From contig NZ_JMIW01000001.1 of the NCBI RefSeq assembly GCF_000715015.1, forward strand, positions 434,001-498,000: a stretch of 64,000 nt of DNA, written 5' to 3'. Made by a program: the position numbers and the translations under genes. Of this stretch, positions 49,235-58,768 are shown piece by piece. The notes under the pieces are model-generated. The model had not been told where the DNA came from. It worked only from the letters and a program-made list of their open reading frames with translations, and did no database searches. How positions within the stretch are numbered: position 1 is the first letter of the stretch; each line of letters begins with the position of its first letter. Origin of the DNA: Erythrobacter longus. Its GTDB lineage: Bacteria; Pseudomonadota; Alphaproteobacteria; Sphingomonadales; Sphingomonadaceae.

Positions 49235-49806
49235 CGTTCAATCGTCCCGACACGGCGAATTTTGCGCTGTAGTTGCATCACACCGTACAGAAGAGCCTCT
49301 GCCGTCGGAGGGCAACCGGGCACATAGATATCAACCGGAACAATCCGGTCGCATCCGCGCACAACGGAATAGGAATAGTGGTAATAGCCGCCGCCATTAG
49401 CGCAAGAACCCATGCTGATCACATATTTGGGATCGGACATCTGGTCGTAAACCTTGCGCAGCGCAGGCGCCATTTTGTTGCACAACGTGCCCGCCACAAT
49501 CATCACGTCTGATTGACGCGGGGATGCACGCGGCGCTGCGCCAAAACGCTCCATATCATAACGCGGCATGTTCACGTGGATCATCTCCACCGCGCAGCAC
49601 GCAAGACCAAAGGTCATCCACCAGAGCGAGCCTGTGCGCGCCCATTGGAACAGGTCTTCTGTCGATGCGACGAGGAAGCCCTTGTCATTCACCTCGGATT
49701 GAAGCGCGCGAAAATAGTCCTGATCCGGTGCACGCACTTCGCCGCCTTTGGCGGTTTCCAGAGCGCTTACGTCGGGGAGACTTGCTGGGGGAGTAATCGT
49801 GTTCAT
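49231..49806 (-). CDS. nuoB: NADH-quinone oxidoreductase subunit B
   Basis: A 191-residue subunit carrying the terminal [4Fe-4S] cluster N2. The double Cys motif [10 protein letters not shown], the [13 protein letters not shown]ys and [15 protein letters not shown], with [16 protein letters not shown] for the fourth ligand, are all present. An N-terminal extension of about 40 residues precedes the core. It is 38 bp after nuoA. Confidence 0.98.
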   Translation of the reverse strand: MNTITPPASLPDVSALETAKGGEVRAPDQDYFRALQSEVNDKGFLVASTEDLFQWARTGSLWWMTFGLACCAVEMIHVNMPRYDMERFGAAPRASPRQSDVMIVAGTLCNKMAPALRKVYDQMSDPKYVISMGSCANGGGYYHYSYSVVRGCDRIVPVDIYVPGCPPTAEALLYGVMQLQRKIRRVGTIER

Positions 49807-49844
49807 AGCTAATCCCTTAGGGCCGATACCCTATTGCCAATACC

Positions 49845-50243
49845 TCATTGCCAATCGAGGGCACCCTTCTTCCACTCATAGGCAAGGCCAATGGCGAGGA
49901 TGGTGAGGAAGGTCATCATGCCGATCCAACCGACCCAGCCTGTCTCACCCAGGCTCACGGCCCAGGGAAAGAGGAACGCTGCTTCGAGGTCGAAGATGAT
50001 AAAGCTGATCGCTACCAGATAAAACTGTACGTCAAACTGGCTGCGCGAATCTTCAAATGCGGGAAAGCCGCATTCGTACTCGGACAGCTTTTCCTCGTCC
50101 GGATTGTGCGCACCGGTAAGGCGCGAGACGCCCATCGGCAGAAACACAAAAAGAACCGAAAGCCCAAGAGCTATACCGATGAAGAGCAGTATCGGCAGAT
50201 ACTGACTAAGGTCGACTGTCTGGTCGATCATTACGCTGTCCAT
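49845..50243 (-). CDS. nuoA: NADH-quinone oxidoreductase subunit A
   Basis: A 132-residue subunit with three membrane helices. Features are the [41 protein letters not shown] motif (given in pieces: [20 protein letters not shown]), which includes the redox-switch Cys loop. An ATG at codon 5 (MIDQTVDL) is an alternative start. It is the first gene of the operon. Confidence 0.97.
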   Translation of the reverse strand: MDSVMIDQTVDLSQYLPILLFIGIALGLSVLFVFLPMGVSRLTGAHNPDEEKLSEYECGFPAFEDSRSQFDVQFYLVAISFIIFDLEAAFLFPWAVSLGETGWVGWIGMMTFLTILAIGLAYEWKKGALDWQ

Positions 50244-50472
50244 GTGTTTTTATCCCAGTGCGCTGCCCCCTACGCCTGAGCCGCCCTGTGTGCAAGGGGC
50301 AGAAACGCGTAAATCACGGCATTATTCGTGCACAAAATCGAATGGTCAAACCTCGTGCTTGCCCGTTTCGCAAAGCGAACGAGGGACACGGACCATTCGC
50401 GGCCCTGACCAACATTATGCCAAAGCGGACCAATCTCTAGATTTTAAAGCGATCCTTGCCTGAAAATCCGGC
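50244..50472. promoter_or_regulatory. Leader region of the nuo operon
   Basis: This 229-bp gap between nuoA and the aldehyde dehydrogenase gene (both minus strand) must contain the nuo promoter. A palindrome CGTTTCGCAAAGCGAACG lies around 50368-50385. I could not assign a -10/-35 pair with confidence, and no gene is seen. Confidence 0.35.
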
Positions 50473-51903
50473 TCACTTCATCATGCCGGCAATCGCCTTG
50501 TCGGTTGCCTTGCCATAGGGCGGCTTGAACCCGCCAAGCTTGGCAATGTCGATCTTTGGCTGATGATAGACGGCGCGTGCGTGGCTGAATTCTTTAAAGC
50601 CCTCAATCGCGTGATAGCTGCCCATGCCCGATGGCCCGACGCCGCCAAAGGGCAGGTCTTCCATTGAAATATGGAAGATCACATCATTGGTAGTCACACC
50701 GCCAGAGATTGTGCGGGTAAGAACGCGTTCTTGCTCTGCCTTGTCATCGCCGAAGTAATAGAGGCCGAGCGGGCGATCATTTTCGTTCACATAATCAATC
50801 GCTTCATCGACCGCGCGATAGGTTTTGATCGGCAGGACCGGGCCAAAGATTTCCTCCTGCATCGCCTCCATTTCATCATTCACATTCTTGAGAATGGTCA
50901 GCGGCATCTTGCGCTGATTGGCGTTGCTGAAATCTTCGCCGGCCGGATTGACCTCGATCACCTCTGCACCCTTGTTTCGCGCATCTTCGACCATACCCTG
51001 AAGCCGTTCAAAGTGGCGGTCGGATACGATGGAGGCGTAATCATCATTCTGGAGCAGCGTTGGATACATCGCGCTAGCGCCTTGAACGACGCCTTGGACC
51101 GCTTCGTCTTCGCTTTCCTGGGGCACATACATGTAATCCGGCGCAAGGCAGATTTGCCCTGCGTTCATCATTTTGCCCAAAGCAATGCGTTCACCTGCCT
51201 TGGCAAAGTCTGCGCTTTTACCCATGATAACAGGCGATTTTCCGCCCAATTCCAGTGTGACCGGCACAAGGTTCTTCGACGCGGCCTCCATCACGCGCCG
51301 CCCTGTTGGGGTGGAGCCTGTGAAGACCAGGTGATCGAAAGGAAGCGAAGAAAACGCCGCTGCGACCTCTGGACCGCCGGTGATGACGGTCAGTTCATCG
51401 GGTGTGAAATATTCCGCCACAAGTTCCGCCATCAGCATGCTGGTGCGCTCTGTAAACTCGCTTGGCTTGATCATCGCCCGGTTACCAGCGGCAAAGATCT
51501 GCATCAGCGGGCCAAAAGCCAGTTGTACCGGGAAATTCCACGGAGAAAGAATGCCGATCACGCCCTTGGGCTCATACCGAAGCTCAGCCTTCGCCCCCAA
51601 AAGTCCCAAGGGAAACTGCACGCCGCGCTTTTCGGTCTTGGCCCATTTGTCCATGTGCTTGAGCGAGTGTTTGCCTGCACCAACGGTTGTCGCAATGTCG
51701 GTCAGCATCGACTGTGTCATCGAACGATTGCCGAAATCTGCCGCCATTGCTTTACACAAGTTCTCGCCGTGGTCTTTCAAAAGCGCCATCGCGCGCTTCA
51801 CACGATCCTTGCGCATCGACATCGGCTCTGGCCGTGATGCGGTAAAGGCGTTTCGTTGCAGTTTCAGCGCCGCTTCTTGTTGTGCTCGCAGATCATCAGC
51901 CAT
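50473..51903 (-). CDS. Aldehyde dehydrogenase (coniferyl-aldehyde-dehydrogenase-like)
   Basis: A 476-residue NAD(P)-dependent aldehyde dehydrogenase that oxidises aldehydes to acids. Catalytic Glu218 (VTLELGGKSP) and Cys252 (NAGQICLAPDY) are present, with the SPWNFPVQLAF and FTGSTPTGRRV cofactor motifs. The GQICLAPDY context and absence of a C-terminal extension place it with class 3/coniferyl-type enzymes, but the substrate is unknown. I use ATG 51903 (MADDLRAQQ); a longer upstream frame lacks family support. It is divergent from the thiolase. Confidence 0.92.
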   Translation of the reverse strand: MADDLRAQQEAALKLQRNAFTASRPEPMSMRKDRVKRAMALLKDHGENLCKAMAADFGNRSMTQSMLTDIATTVGAGKHSLKHMDKWAKTEKRGVQFPLGLLGAKAELRYEPKGVIGILSPWNFPVQLAFGPLMQIFAAGNRAMIKPSEFTERTSMLMAELVAEYFTPDELTVITGGPEVAAAFSSLPFDHLVFTGSTPTGRRVMEAASKNLVPVTLELGGKSPVIMGKSADFAKAGERIALGKMMNAGQICLAPDYMYVPQESEDEAVQGVVQGASAMYPTLLQNDDYASIVSDRHFERLQGMVEDARNKGAEVIEVNPAGEDFSNANQRKMPLTILKNVNDEMEAMQEEIFGPVLPIKTYRAVDEAIDYVNENDRPLGLYYFGDDKAEQERVLTRTISGGVTTNDVIFHISMEDLPFGGVGPSGMGSYHAIEGFKEFSHARAVYHQPKIDIAKLGGFKPPYGKATDKAIAGMMK

Positions 51904-52075
51904 GGTCGCTCTCTCCCAAACCCGGTCTAGTTTCGATTTGATACTCACACTGCGCGAACTGTGCGCGCCGTGCAAGACTAATACGAAAAGCCGAGGTGTA
52001 TGTGCGTTGCCTTTCGCGTAAGCTCTCCCTAATTGCTCTGGCAAATCCATGACCCCTTTCAAAAGGACAAAAGCC

Positions 52076-53272
52076 ATGTCTCAATTCGCCGCGTCTGATC
52101 CGATTGTCATTCTCTCCTATGCCCGCACCCCGATGGGCGGCATGCAAGGGGCACTTTCCGATGTGTCTGCAACCGATCTGGGCGCGACGGCGGTGAAGGC
52201 CGCGGTGGAGCGTTCCGGCGTTCCCGGCGACAGCTTTGACCGCGCATATATGGGATGTGTCCTGCCAGCTGGCCTTGGGCAGGCGCCAGCGCGTCAGGCA
52301 GCGCTCAAAGCAGGACTTCCGAAATCCGTTCAAGCAACCACCGTCAACAAGGTGTGCGGTTCGGGTATGCAGACCGTCATCATGGGCGCAGAGGCGCTGG
52401 CGAGCGGCACAGTCAATTATGTCATTGCAGGCGGAATGGAGAGCATGACCAATGCGCCGTACTTGCTCAAAAAGCACCGCTCGGGCGCGCGCATCGGCCA
52501 CGATACGGCCTATGACCATATGTTTCTTGATGGGCTCGAAGATGCCTATGAGGAAGGCCGTGCGATGGGCACATTCGCGCAGGATACAGCGGACGAATAT
52601 CAACTGACCCGCGAAGAGCAGGACGCCTATTCGATTGAATCGCTGACCCGCGCCAATGCGGCGATTGCGAGCGGAGCATTTGCCGATGAGGTGGTGCCCG
52701 TGACGTTCAAAACCCGCAAAGGCGAAGTCACCGTCGACACCGACGAACAGCCCGGCAAAGGCCGCCCGGACAAAATCCCCGCCCTTCGCCCGGCTTTCGC
52801 CAAAGACGGCACAATCACAGCGGCCACCTCAAGCTCAATCTCGGATGGTGCAGCCGCAGTCGTCCTGACCCGTGAAAGCCTTGCCAAACAAAACGGTCAG
52901 GAACCTGTCGCAAAAATCGTCGCTATGGCTGCCCATGCGCGTGAGCCCAAGGATTTCACCGTAGCACCCGTCGGCGCGATTGAAAAAGTGCTCGCGAATG
53001 CTGGCTGGACAATCGATGATGTGGACCTGTGGGAAGTGAACGAGGCGTTTGCCTGCGTCGCCATGTTCGCGATGCGCGACATCGGCATCGACCATGCAAA
53101 GATCAACGTAAACGGCGGCGCGACGGCTCTGGGCCACCCCATCGGCGCATCGGGCACGCGCATTATCGTGACGCTTCTCAACGCGCTAAAATCGCAAGGC
53201 AAAAAGCGCGGTGTCGCAAGCCTTTGCATTGGTGGCGGTGAAGCTACCGCTGTGGCGGTTGAATTGGTTTAA
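52076..53272 (+). CDS. Acetyl-CoA C-acetyltransferase (thiolase)
   Basis: A 398-residue type II thiolase. The nucleophile Cys94 is in NKVCGSGMQ, the His in VNEAFAC and NGGATALGHPIGASG, and the second Cys near the C-terminus in SLCIGGGEA. It condenses or cleaves acetoacetyl-CoA; biosynthetic (PHB/ketone body) or degradative use cannot be told apart here. I start at ATG 52076, as an upstream frame would add an unrelated MTPFKRTKA. The gene lies opposite the aldehyde dehydrogenase and ends at a terminator. Confidence 0.94.
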   Translation: MSQFAASDPIVILSYARTPMGGMQGALSDVSATDLGATAVKAAVERSGVPGDSFDRAYMGCVLPAGLGQAPARQAALKAGLPKSVQATTVNKVCGSGMQTVIMGAEALASGTVNYVIAGGMESMTNAPYLLKKHRSGARIGHDTAYDHMFLDGLEDAYEEGRAMGTFAQDTADEYQLTREEQDAYSIESLTRANAAIASGAFADEVVPVTFKTRKGEVTVDTDEQPGKGRPDKIPALRPAFAKDGTITAATSSSISDGAAAVVLTRESLAKQNGQEPVAKIVAMAAHAREPKDFTVAPVGAIEKVLANAGWTIDDVDLWEVNEAFACVAMFAMRDIGIDHAKINVNGGATALGHPIGASGTRIIVTLLNALKSQGKKRGVASLCIGGGEATAVAVELV

Positions 53273-53283
53273 ACCGGTAAGGG

Positions 53284-53310
53284 GGGCTCTTGGCGATTTG
53301 CGAAGAGCCC
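53284..53310. terminator. Terminator between thiolase and SH3-protein genes
   Basis: GGGCTCTT (53284-53291) and AAGAGCCC (53303-53310) form an 8-bp stem with an 11-nt loop, followed by TTCCCC. It lies in the 43-bp gap between the convergent genes, so it may serve both. The T-run is short. Confidence 0.6.
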
Positions 53311-53315
53311 TTCCC

Positions 53316-53801
53316 CTACATTTCGCCCGCACCCCAGATGCGTGTCGCAAGCACCCATCCGGTTTTTCCGGCAATATCGATCTCGCAAAAACTATCGCTG
53401 CAACGCAAAAGCTCCCCGACAACCCCGGGCTGAGCCTTCCACAGCAGGGCAGAAGTCGCCGAGGCTTCTGCACGAAGCTCTGCAACGCCATCGCCGATGA
53501 TAAGCGCACCCAATTTGGGGCTAAGCTGGCTTGATGCGATCCACCCTTGAGTGCCATCAGGGTCCTGAACGAGACGCCAGCTTTCACGCAGGCGGATGAC
53601 TTGCACCGGCAAACCCTTGCGCTTGTAAACCCAATCAATCGGATAGTTTTCACTCGGGCCTTTGCGCATATTGACCTCGTCAAAACGCAAAGTCGCCCAA
53701 TAGGGCACCTCGCGGTTTTGGGCGTATGCCGTGTCATGGGCCACGCCTGTCCAAACCGTGAGGACAAGTGCAAAAACACCGAGGATTCGCAAAAGTTTCA
53801 T
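53316..53801 (-). CDS. Exported SH3-domain protein
   Basis: A 161-residue protein with a signal peptide (about 1-28, ending AYAQ) and two bacterial SH3-like units: about 35-95 (FDEVNMRKGPSENYPIDWVYKRKGLPVQV) and about 98-155 (AELRAEASATSALLW, GVVGELLRCSDSFCEI). Such domains often bind peptidoglycan or cell-wall peptides. I use ATG 53801 rather than a longer upstream start, because the signal peptide follows directly. It is convergent with the thiolase and divergent from the 2-hydroxyacid dehydrogenase. Confidence 0.85.
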   Translation of the reverse strand: MKLLRILGVFALVLTVWTGVAHDTAYAQNREVPYWATLRFDEVNMRKGPSENYPIDWVYKRKGLPVQVIRLRESWRLVQDPDGTQGWIASSQLSPKLGALIIGDGVAELRAEASATSALLWKAQPGVVGELLRCSDSFCEIDIAGKTGWVLATRIWGAGEM

Positions 53802-53945
53802 TGTGCAGTGATAGCCAGAGTGCCGCCCAGGTTTCAAGATCGCCGTTGGCTCCATCATGGCATCTTGTGCCAATTCGGGAACCACTCGGCCCACAAACCA
53901 TCTTCTTGACGCTTTGGGGCCATTGGTCCTAGCGCATGAGGCACA

Positions 53946-54965
53946 ATGTCTCAGATCGATAACCCGCCGCAATTTGCCTCTGGCAAACCCAAAGTCGTCG
54001 TCACGCGCCACCTTGCGCCCAGCGTTGAGGCCCGGATGAGCGAGCTGTTTGACGTGTCATTGAACACAACCGACGAACCCATGACGCGCGAAGCGTTGAT
54101 GGATGCGATGGCCCGGTGCGATGTGCTGGTGCCTACGGTCACCGACCGGATTGATGCCGACATGATTGACGGCGCTGGCGCAAACCTTCGCCTGATCGCC
54201 AATTTTGGCGCTGGGACCGAGCATATCGACCTTGCCGCTGCCGCTGCGCGCAAGATCATGGTGACGAACACTTCGGGCGTTTTCACCGACGATACCGCCG
54301 ACCTCACCATGGCCGGGATCATCGGCGTGCCGCGCCGTATACGCGAAGGGGTCGAACTGATCCGCACCGGTCGATGGACCGGATGGGCGCCAACAGGAAT
54401 GCTTGGCCGCAAAATCGGTGGCAAGGTTCTTGGCATAATCGGTATGGGCCGGATCGGACAGGCGGTTGCCCACCGTGCCAGAGCATTTGGGATGGAGATT
54501 GCTTACACAGGGCGAAAGCCGCTTCCCGCTGCGATGGAATCCATGCTGGGCGCGCGATTTGTGGCCGATGTCGATGCGCTTATGGCTGAGGCGGATATTC
54601 TCACCCTGCACTGCCCTTTGACGGATCAAACACGCGGCATGATTGATGCACGCCGCATCGCTTTGATGAAACCGGGTTCCAGTATTGTGAACACGGCGCG
54701 CGGTGAGATTATCGATTCTGAGGCGCTGATCGCAGCGCTTCAATCAGGGCATCTCGCGGGCGCTGGCCTCGATGTGTACCCGGATGAACCATTGGTAGAC
54801 CCGCGCCTTATCCGGCATCCCAATGTGATGACCCTCCCCCACATCGGCAGCGCCACAGTCGAGGGCCGCGAGGCATCGGGTGAAAAAGTGATCGCGAATA
54901 TCCAGTTCTGGGTGAACGGCCACAGACCGCCCGATCAGGTACTGACGGCGCTGGTCGGCGGCTGA
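53946..54965 (+). CDS. D-isomer-specific 2-hydroxyacid dehydrogenase (glyoxylate/hydroxypyruvate reductase-like)
   Basis: A 339-residue NAD(P)-dependent dehydrogenase. The nucleotide loop GMGRIG is at 166-171. Catalytic Arg252 (NTARGE), Glu281 (YPDEP) and His299 (LPHIGSAT) are in place. The sequence suits glyoxylate or hydroxypyruvate reduction, but other 2-keto acids are possible. The ATG follows ACA and has no strong ribosome site. Its 3' end overlaps the convergent lipase-like gene by 31 bp. Confidence 0.92.
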   Translation: MSQIDNPPQFASGKPKVVVTRHLAPSVEARMSELFDVSLNTTDEPMTREALMDAMARCDVLVPTVTDRIDADMIDGAGANLRLIANFGAGTEHIDLAAAAARKIMVTNTSGVFTDDTADLTMAGIIGVPRRIREGVELIRTGRWTGWAPTGMLGRKIGGKVLGIIGMGRIGQAVAHRARAFGMEIAYTGRKPLPAAMESMLGARFVADVDALMAEADILTLHCPLTDQTRGMIDARRIALMKPGSSIVNTARGEIIDSEALIAALQSGHLAGAGLDVYPDEPLVDPRLIRHPNVMTLPHIGSATVEGREASGEKVIANIQFWVNGHRPPDQVLTALVGG

Positions 54966-55669
54966 ACCTTCACAAGCTCACTTGAGACGATGCGTGTCAC
55001 GGCTTGGGCGGCGCGCCTGCCGCTGCCAAACGCCATATGCGATACATCGAGACAATGCGCCGCATCCCTCTCATGCTCCATTCCCCAAGCGCATTCTGGC
55101 GGGACAACCCCATCGGTTCGGGAATAAACCGCCACGGTATGCACGGGCGGCTTCGCGCTAAAATCATCAGCAAGCCTGGGCGCATCGACCGTATGATCGT
55201 TTAGCGCATTGTAAATGCGCCAAGCATTATTTGCACGCCGATTGCCCGAAAACGGCGTACCCAAAGTCACAACCATCTTGGCAAGCTCCGGGTGCCTCTG
55301 CGCCAGAACCCGCGCATAAATCCCGCCAAGACTCCATCCAAGAATAATTGCTGGTTCGCCGTGGATGTCGCAAACCTCCTCAAGCCGCCGGTAGCCTTTC
55401 TCGAGGCGTTCGGGTGTGACGCCGGTGACAAACCCCAATCCCGACGGGTACGCGGCAAACCCGCTCGCCGAAAAAGTGCGTCGCAGAAGGCTCGTCGAGC
55501 TGTCGTGTGAAAGAAGGCCCGGGAAAACGACAACGGGCGGCGATTGGTCGCCCAGATCGCCCGCTAAATCCACCTTATCCGCGCGGCGAAACCGGCTGGC
55601 TGCAATGAGCGGAAGCCATGGCAATTCGCGCAGCAGGAGCGCCAATGAAGGGGGTCGGGCATCGCTCAT
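54935..55669 (-). CDS. Lipase-like alpha/beta hydrolase
   Basis: A 244-residue hydrolase with the nucleophile elbow GWSLGG (Ser113), Asp186 (RTDGVVP) and His211 (VSHMAFGS). The segment VVVFPGLLSHDSSTSLLRRTF resembles the oxyanion-loop of PGAP1/triacylglycerol lipase-like proteins. No signal peptide is seen. The substrate is unknown. It ends 31 bp inside the convergent 2-hydroxyacid dehydrogenase gene and overlaps the acetyltransferase gene by one base. Confidence 0.85.
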   Translation of the reverse strand: MSDARPPSLALLLRELPWLPLIAASRFRRADKVDLAGDLGDQSPPVVVFPGLLSHDSSTSLLRRTFSASGFAAYPSGLGFVTGVTPERLEKGYRRLEEVCDIHGEPAIILGWSLGGIYARVLAQRHPELAKMVVTLGTPFSGNRRANNAWRIYNALNDHTVDAPRLADDFSAKPPVHTVAVYSRTDGVVPPECAWGMEHERDAAHCLDVSHMAFGSGRRAAQAVTRIVSSELVKVQPPTSAVST

Positions 55670-56121
55670 TAAAGAGCGAGCGAATAAAGCTTGTTAAACT
55701 CGCCCGGTTCGTATCCGCCAAAGGCTTCGCACGGTTCAAATCCGAAGCTCTTGTAAAGCCCGACGGCGGCTTCAAACAGTTCGCCCGAACCTGTTTCGAG
55801 TTTGACGGCGGTGAAGCCCAATTGGCGCGATCGCTCGATCAAATGGACCAACATCGCCTTGCCAGCACCCGTCCCCCGCGCGTCAGGATGGGCGCGCATG
55901 GATTTCAGCTCACCAAAACCATCGTGGTGCTTAAGCGCGCCGATGGAGAGCAAGCTATCGCCATTCCAAGCAGCATAGACCTCAACCTCGGGCACTTTGA
56001 GCCCCGACAAATCGAGGAAATGATTCGTGCCGGGAGGAGACCCAGCGTCCATCTCGCGCCCGTGCAGCTCGATCAGCGCAATGACTTCGGGTTCGGATAG
56101 GTCAGTGCGCCGGATTTCCAT
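55669..56121 (-). CDS. GNAT-family N-acetyltransferase
   Basis: A 150-residue protein of the GNAT fold. The acetyl-CoA-binding motif A is MRAHPDARGTGAGKAMLVHLIE (cut here to RGTGAGKAML), and motif B follows with LETGSGELFEAAVGLYKSFGFE. The substrate (small molecule or protein) is not evident. It sits 6 bp after fabB and touches the lipase-like gene. Confidence 0.9.
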   Translation of the reverse strand: MEIRRTDLSEPEVIALIELHGREMDAGSPPGTNHFLDLSGLKVPEVEVYAAWNGDSLLSIGALKHHDGFGELKSMRAHPDARGTGAGKAMLVHLIERSRQLGFTAVKLETGSGELFEAAVGLYKSFGFEPCEAFGGYEPGEFNKLYSLAL

Positions 56122-56127
56122 GTGGTT

Positions 56128-57357
56128 CTATCCCTGAAATTTGCTCATCAGCATCGAGCCATTGGTGCCGCCAAAGCCGAAGCTGTTGGTCATCACCGTA
56201 TCGAGCCCGGCGTTCTCAACAAGGCTTGTCGCGATTTCTTCAGGCTTCAATGCCGGATCGAGGTTTTCGACGTTGATCGACGGGATGATGAAGTCATCTT
56301 TCAATGCGAGCAGGCAGTAAACCGCCTCTTGCGCGCCGGTTGCGCCTTGGCTGTGGCCCGTCATCGACTTGGTCGAGCTTACCGGAGGGGTCGAGCCCTC
56401 TCCGAATACGCGGCGAACCGCTTCGATCTCGCCAACGTCGCCGACGGGCGTCGATGTGCCGTGTGCGTTGATGTAGGAGACCTTGCGGCCCTCTGGCAGG
56501 GTTTTGAGCGCTCCAGCCATCGCCCGCTCACCGCCCTCACCCGAAGGCGCGACCATGTCGGCCCCGTCGGAAGTTGCGCAAAAACCGGTGACTTCGGCGT
56601 AGATCTTCGCGCCGCGTGCCTGAGCATGCTCAAGGCTTTCGAGCACAAGCATCGCGCCGCCGCCGCCGATGACAAAGCCGTCGCGGTCCGCATCGAAAGC
56701 GCGGCTGGCGCGGGTCGGTGTGTCGTTATATTTGCTCGACATCGCGCCCATTGCATCGAACAGGCACGAGAGCGTCCAATCAAGCTCCTCGCCCCCGCCA
56801 CCAAACATCACGTCCTGTTGCCCAAGCGCGATCTGCTGCGCGGCCATGCCGATGCAGTGGAGCGAGGTCGAGCACGCCGAGGTGATCGAGAAGTTCATCC
56901 CCTTGATCTGGTAAGCGGTCGCAAGGTTTGCGCTCACGGTCGAGGACATGGTTTTGGGCACGGCAAGCGGCCCAATCCGCTTGGTCGCGCCCGATTTCAG
57001 AACCGTCTGGTGCGCAGCAAACATCGCCGATGTCGAAGGCCCGCCAGAGCCCGCGATCACACCCGTCATCGGGTTGATCACGTCTTTCTCCTCAAGGCCC
57101 GCATCGGCAATCGCCTGACCCATGGCGATATAGGCATAGGCAGCGCCCGGCCCCATAAAGCGCAGAGTGCGTTTCTCAACGTGCTGTGTGATGTCGAGAT
57201 CAACCGCGCCCGCAATTTGCGAGCGAAAGCCATGCTCGGCCATATCCTCGTTGAACGAAATGCCGGATTTGCCAGCTTTCAAAGAGGCCGTGACCTCTTC
57301 AGCGTTATTCCCAATCGAGGAGACAATCCCCAAACCTGTTATCACTACGCGGCGCAT
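56128..57357 (-). CDS. fabB: 3-oxoacyl-[acyl-carrier-protein] synthase I
   Basis: A 409-residue condensing enzyme. Catalytic Cys162 (TSACSTSLHCIG), His299 (NAHGTSTPVGD) and His335 (MTGHSQGATG) are in place. It elongates unsaturated intermediates made by FabA, so both give unsaturated fatty acids anaerobically. The gene is 46 bp downstream of fabA on the same strand, the usual fabA-fabB pair in alphaproteobacteria. It is followed by the GNAT gene with a 6-bp gap. Confidence 0.97.
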   Translation of the reverse strand: MRRVVITGLGIVSSIGNNAEEVTASLKAGKSGISFNEDMAEHGFRSQIAGAVDLDITQHVEKRTLRFMGPGAAYAYIAMGQAIADAGLEEKDVINPMTGVIAGSGGPSTSAMFAAHQTVLKSGATKRIGPLAVPKTMSSTVSANLATAYQIKGMNFSITSACSTSLHCIGMAAQQIALGQQDVMFGGGGEELDWTLSCLFDAMGAMSSKYNDTPTRASRAFDADRDGFVIGGGGAMLVLESLEHAQARGAKIYAEVTGFCATSDGADMVAPSGEGGERAMAGALKTLPEGRKVSYINAHGTSTPVGDVGEIEAVRRVFGEGSTPPVSSTKSMTGHSQGATGAQEAVYCLLALKDDFIIPSINVENLDPALKPEEIATSLVENAGLDTVMTNSFGFGGTNGSMLMSKFQG

Positions 57358-57403
57358 TGTATCCCCTGAATGCTAGTGCGAAAATTTCACGCTTTGGACC
57401 AAA

Positions 57404-57913
57404 TCAGGCCTCGGACAGCGCGACTTTCATGTCTTTAACCTGATAGATGACTTCGCCATCGGCTTCGACGATACCGTCTGCAACGCCCATGGTGAGACGG
57501 CGCGTTTGCACAGCCTTGGTGAAGGTTACGTGGTATTTCAGCATCTTGCGATCAGGGCGGACCATGCCGGTAAGCTTTACCTCGCCCACGCCAAGCGCAT
57601 AGCCGCGGCCCTTCCACCCGCGCCAACCAAGGTTGAAGCCGGTAAGCTGCCAAAGGCCATCAAGCCCAAGACAGCCCGGCATAATCGGATTGCCCGGAAA
57701 GTGGCATTCGAAGAACCACAGGTCGGGGTTGATATCATATTCAGCCACCACATGGCCTTTGCCATGTTCGCCGCCATCGCCCGAAATGTCGGTGATCCGG
57801 TCCATCATCAGCATCGGCGGCGCAGGCAATTGCGCATTTCCGGGGCCAAACAGCTCCCCGCGCGAGCATTTGAGCAGAGCCTCGCGGTCAAAGCTGGTGG
57901 GAAAATCTGTCAT
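57404..57913 (-). CDS. fabA: 3-hydroxydecanoyl-ACP dehydratase/isomerase
   Basis: A 169-residue hot-dog enzyme that dehydrates 3-hydroxydecanoyl-ACP and isomerises trans-2 to cis-3 decenoyl-ACP, the branch point for unsaturated fatty acids. His71 ([12 protein letters not shown]) and Asp85 (LGLDGLWQL) are catalytic and present. A ribosome-site AGGAG lies about 14 nt before the start, and the 120-bp upstream gap holds the likely promoter of the fabA-fabB unit. Confidence 0.97.
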   Translation of the reverse strand: MTDFPTSFDREALLKCSRGELFGPGNAQLPAPPMLMMDRITDISGDGGEHGKGHVVAEYDINPDLWFFECHFPGNPIMPGCLGLDGLWQLTGFNLGWRGWKGRGYALGVGEVKLTGMVRPDRKMLKYHVTFTKAVQTRRLTMGVADGIVEADGEVIYQVKDMKVALSEA

Positions 57914-58033
57914 GTGCGAACCTTACTCCTAAAGCTTTTGCTCTTTTTTTATTGAGGCGCCGATTAGCACCGTGCCCCATGGATGGAAAGGCCGGGCGCT
58001 GCTCATCGTTGATAAATGGGTTATGACGAAGAC

Positions 58034-58768
58034 CTAGCCGTTAAGGCAAACTTTGATCTGATCGGGCTCTACCCGCGCTTCGCCTCGCTCAAACCGGGAG
58101 AAGTAACTGCTCAGATCGGGGCGCTCGACAAATTCAACCAGCTTGTATCCGATCGCTTCCATCTCGCAAAAAAGTAAGGTTGGCGGGATGCCGCCTGCGT
58201 GGGTCGCTCGATCATATTCGACCACGATGATTTGGCCACCTTGCGCAAGCGCGGGCCACATACGCCACATGAATGCATAGGGTTCGGTCACCTCGCTATA
58301 GACATGGACGAGGAAAATCCGGTCGAAACTGTCCGTAGGAAGGCGCGGATCGTCGACTTCGCCCAGCTTGATGAAGGTGTTTTCAAGCCTTTCACGCTCC
58401 ACCCGCTGGCCAAGTCGGGCGAGCGCTTCGCTATCGATGTCCTGTGCAAGAACGCGTCCGCCTGCTCCCACCTGGCTGCCGAGGCGCACGGTGTAATACC
58501 CTTCGCCCGCGCCAATGTCGGCGACGGTCATACCCGGAGTGATGTTGGCAAGATCGATGATCGCCTGCGCCTCGCCGCGTTCTTCGCGCGCGTCCTCATC
58601 GGGAAAAGGATCGGCTTCACTCACACCGTTTTCAGGAATAGCGCGGTCGGGGGCAGGAAATTCAGCAACGCTTTCAGGCCGGTCGGAGACGTCCGCCTCG
58701 CACCCGATCAGCGCGCCTGCGCAAACCGCTGTAACAATAATGCGCAAAATCATGGGATAGGCGGTCAT
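58034..58768 (-). CDS. Lipoprotein with class I SAM-dependent methyltransferase domain
   Basis: A 244-residue protein with a lipoprotein signal (MTAYPMILRIIVTAVCAGALIGCEAD). An acidic linker (about 25-65) is followed by a methyltransferase domain with VADIGAGEGYYTVRL (motif I), VLAQDIDSEAL (motif II) and FLVHVYSEVTEPYAF. Exported relatives annotated as methyltransferases exist, but SAM is not known to be present in the periplasm, so the true role is unclear. It follows the caspase-like gene with a 4-bp overlap. Confidence 0.82.
   Translation of the reverse strand: MTAYPMILRIIVTAVCAGALIGCEADVSDRPESVAEFPAPDRAIPENGVSEADPFPDEDAREERGEAQAIIDLANITPGMTVADIGAGEGYYTVRLGSQVGAGGRVLAQDIDSEALARLGQRVERERLENTFIKLGEVDDPRLPTDSFDRIFLVHVYSEVTEPYAFMWRMWPALAQGGQIIVVEYDRATHAGGIPPTLLFCEMEAIGYKLVEFVERPDLSSYFSRFERGEARVEPDQIKVCLNG

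Noticed and set aside
50671..51837. Long open frame antisense to the aldehyde dehydrogenase gene
   Set aside because: Shadow of the real gene; no family features, and His/Arg-rich composition typical of antisense frames.
56122..57369. A 415-codon frame antisense to fabB
   Set aside because: Entirely within fabB, which has all catalytic residues.
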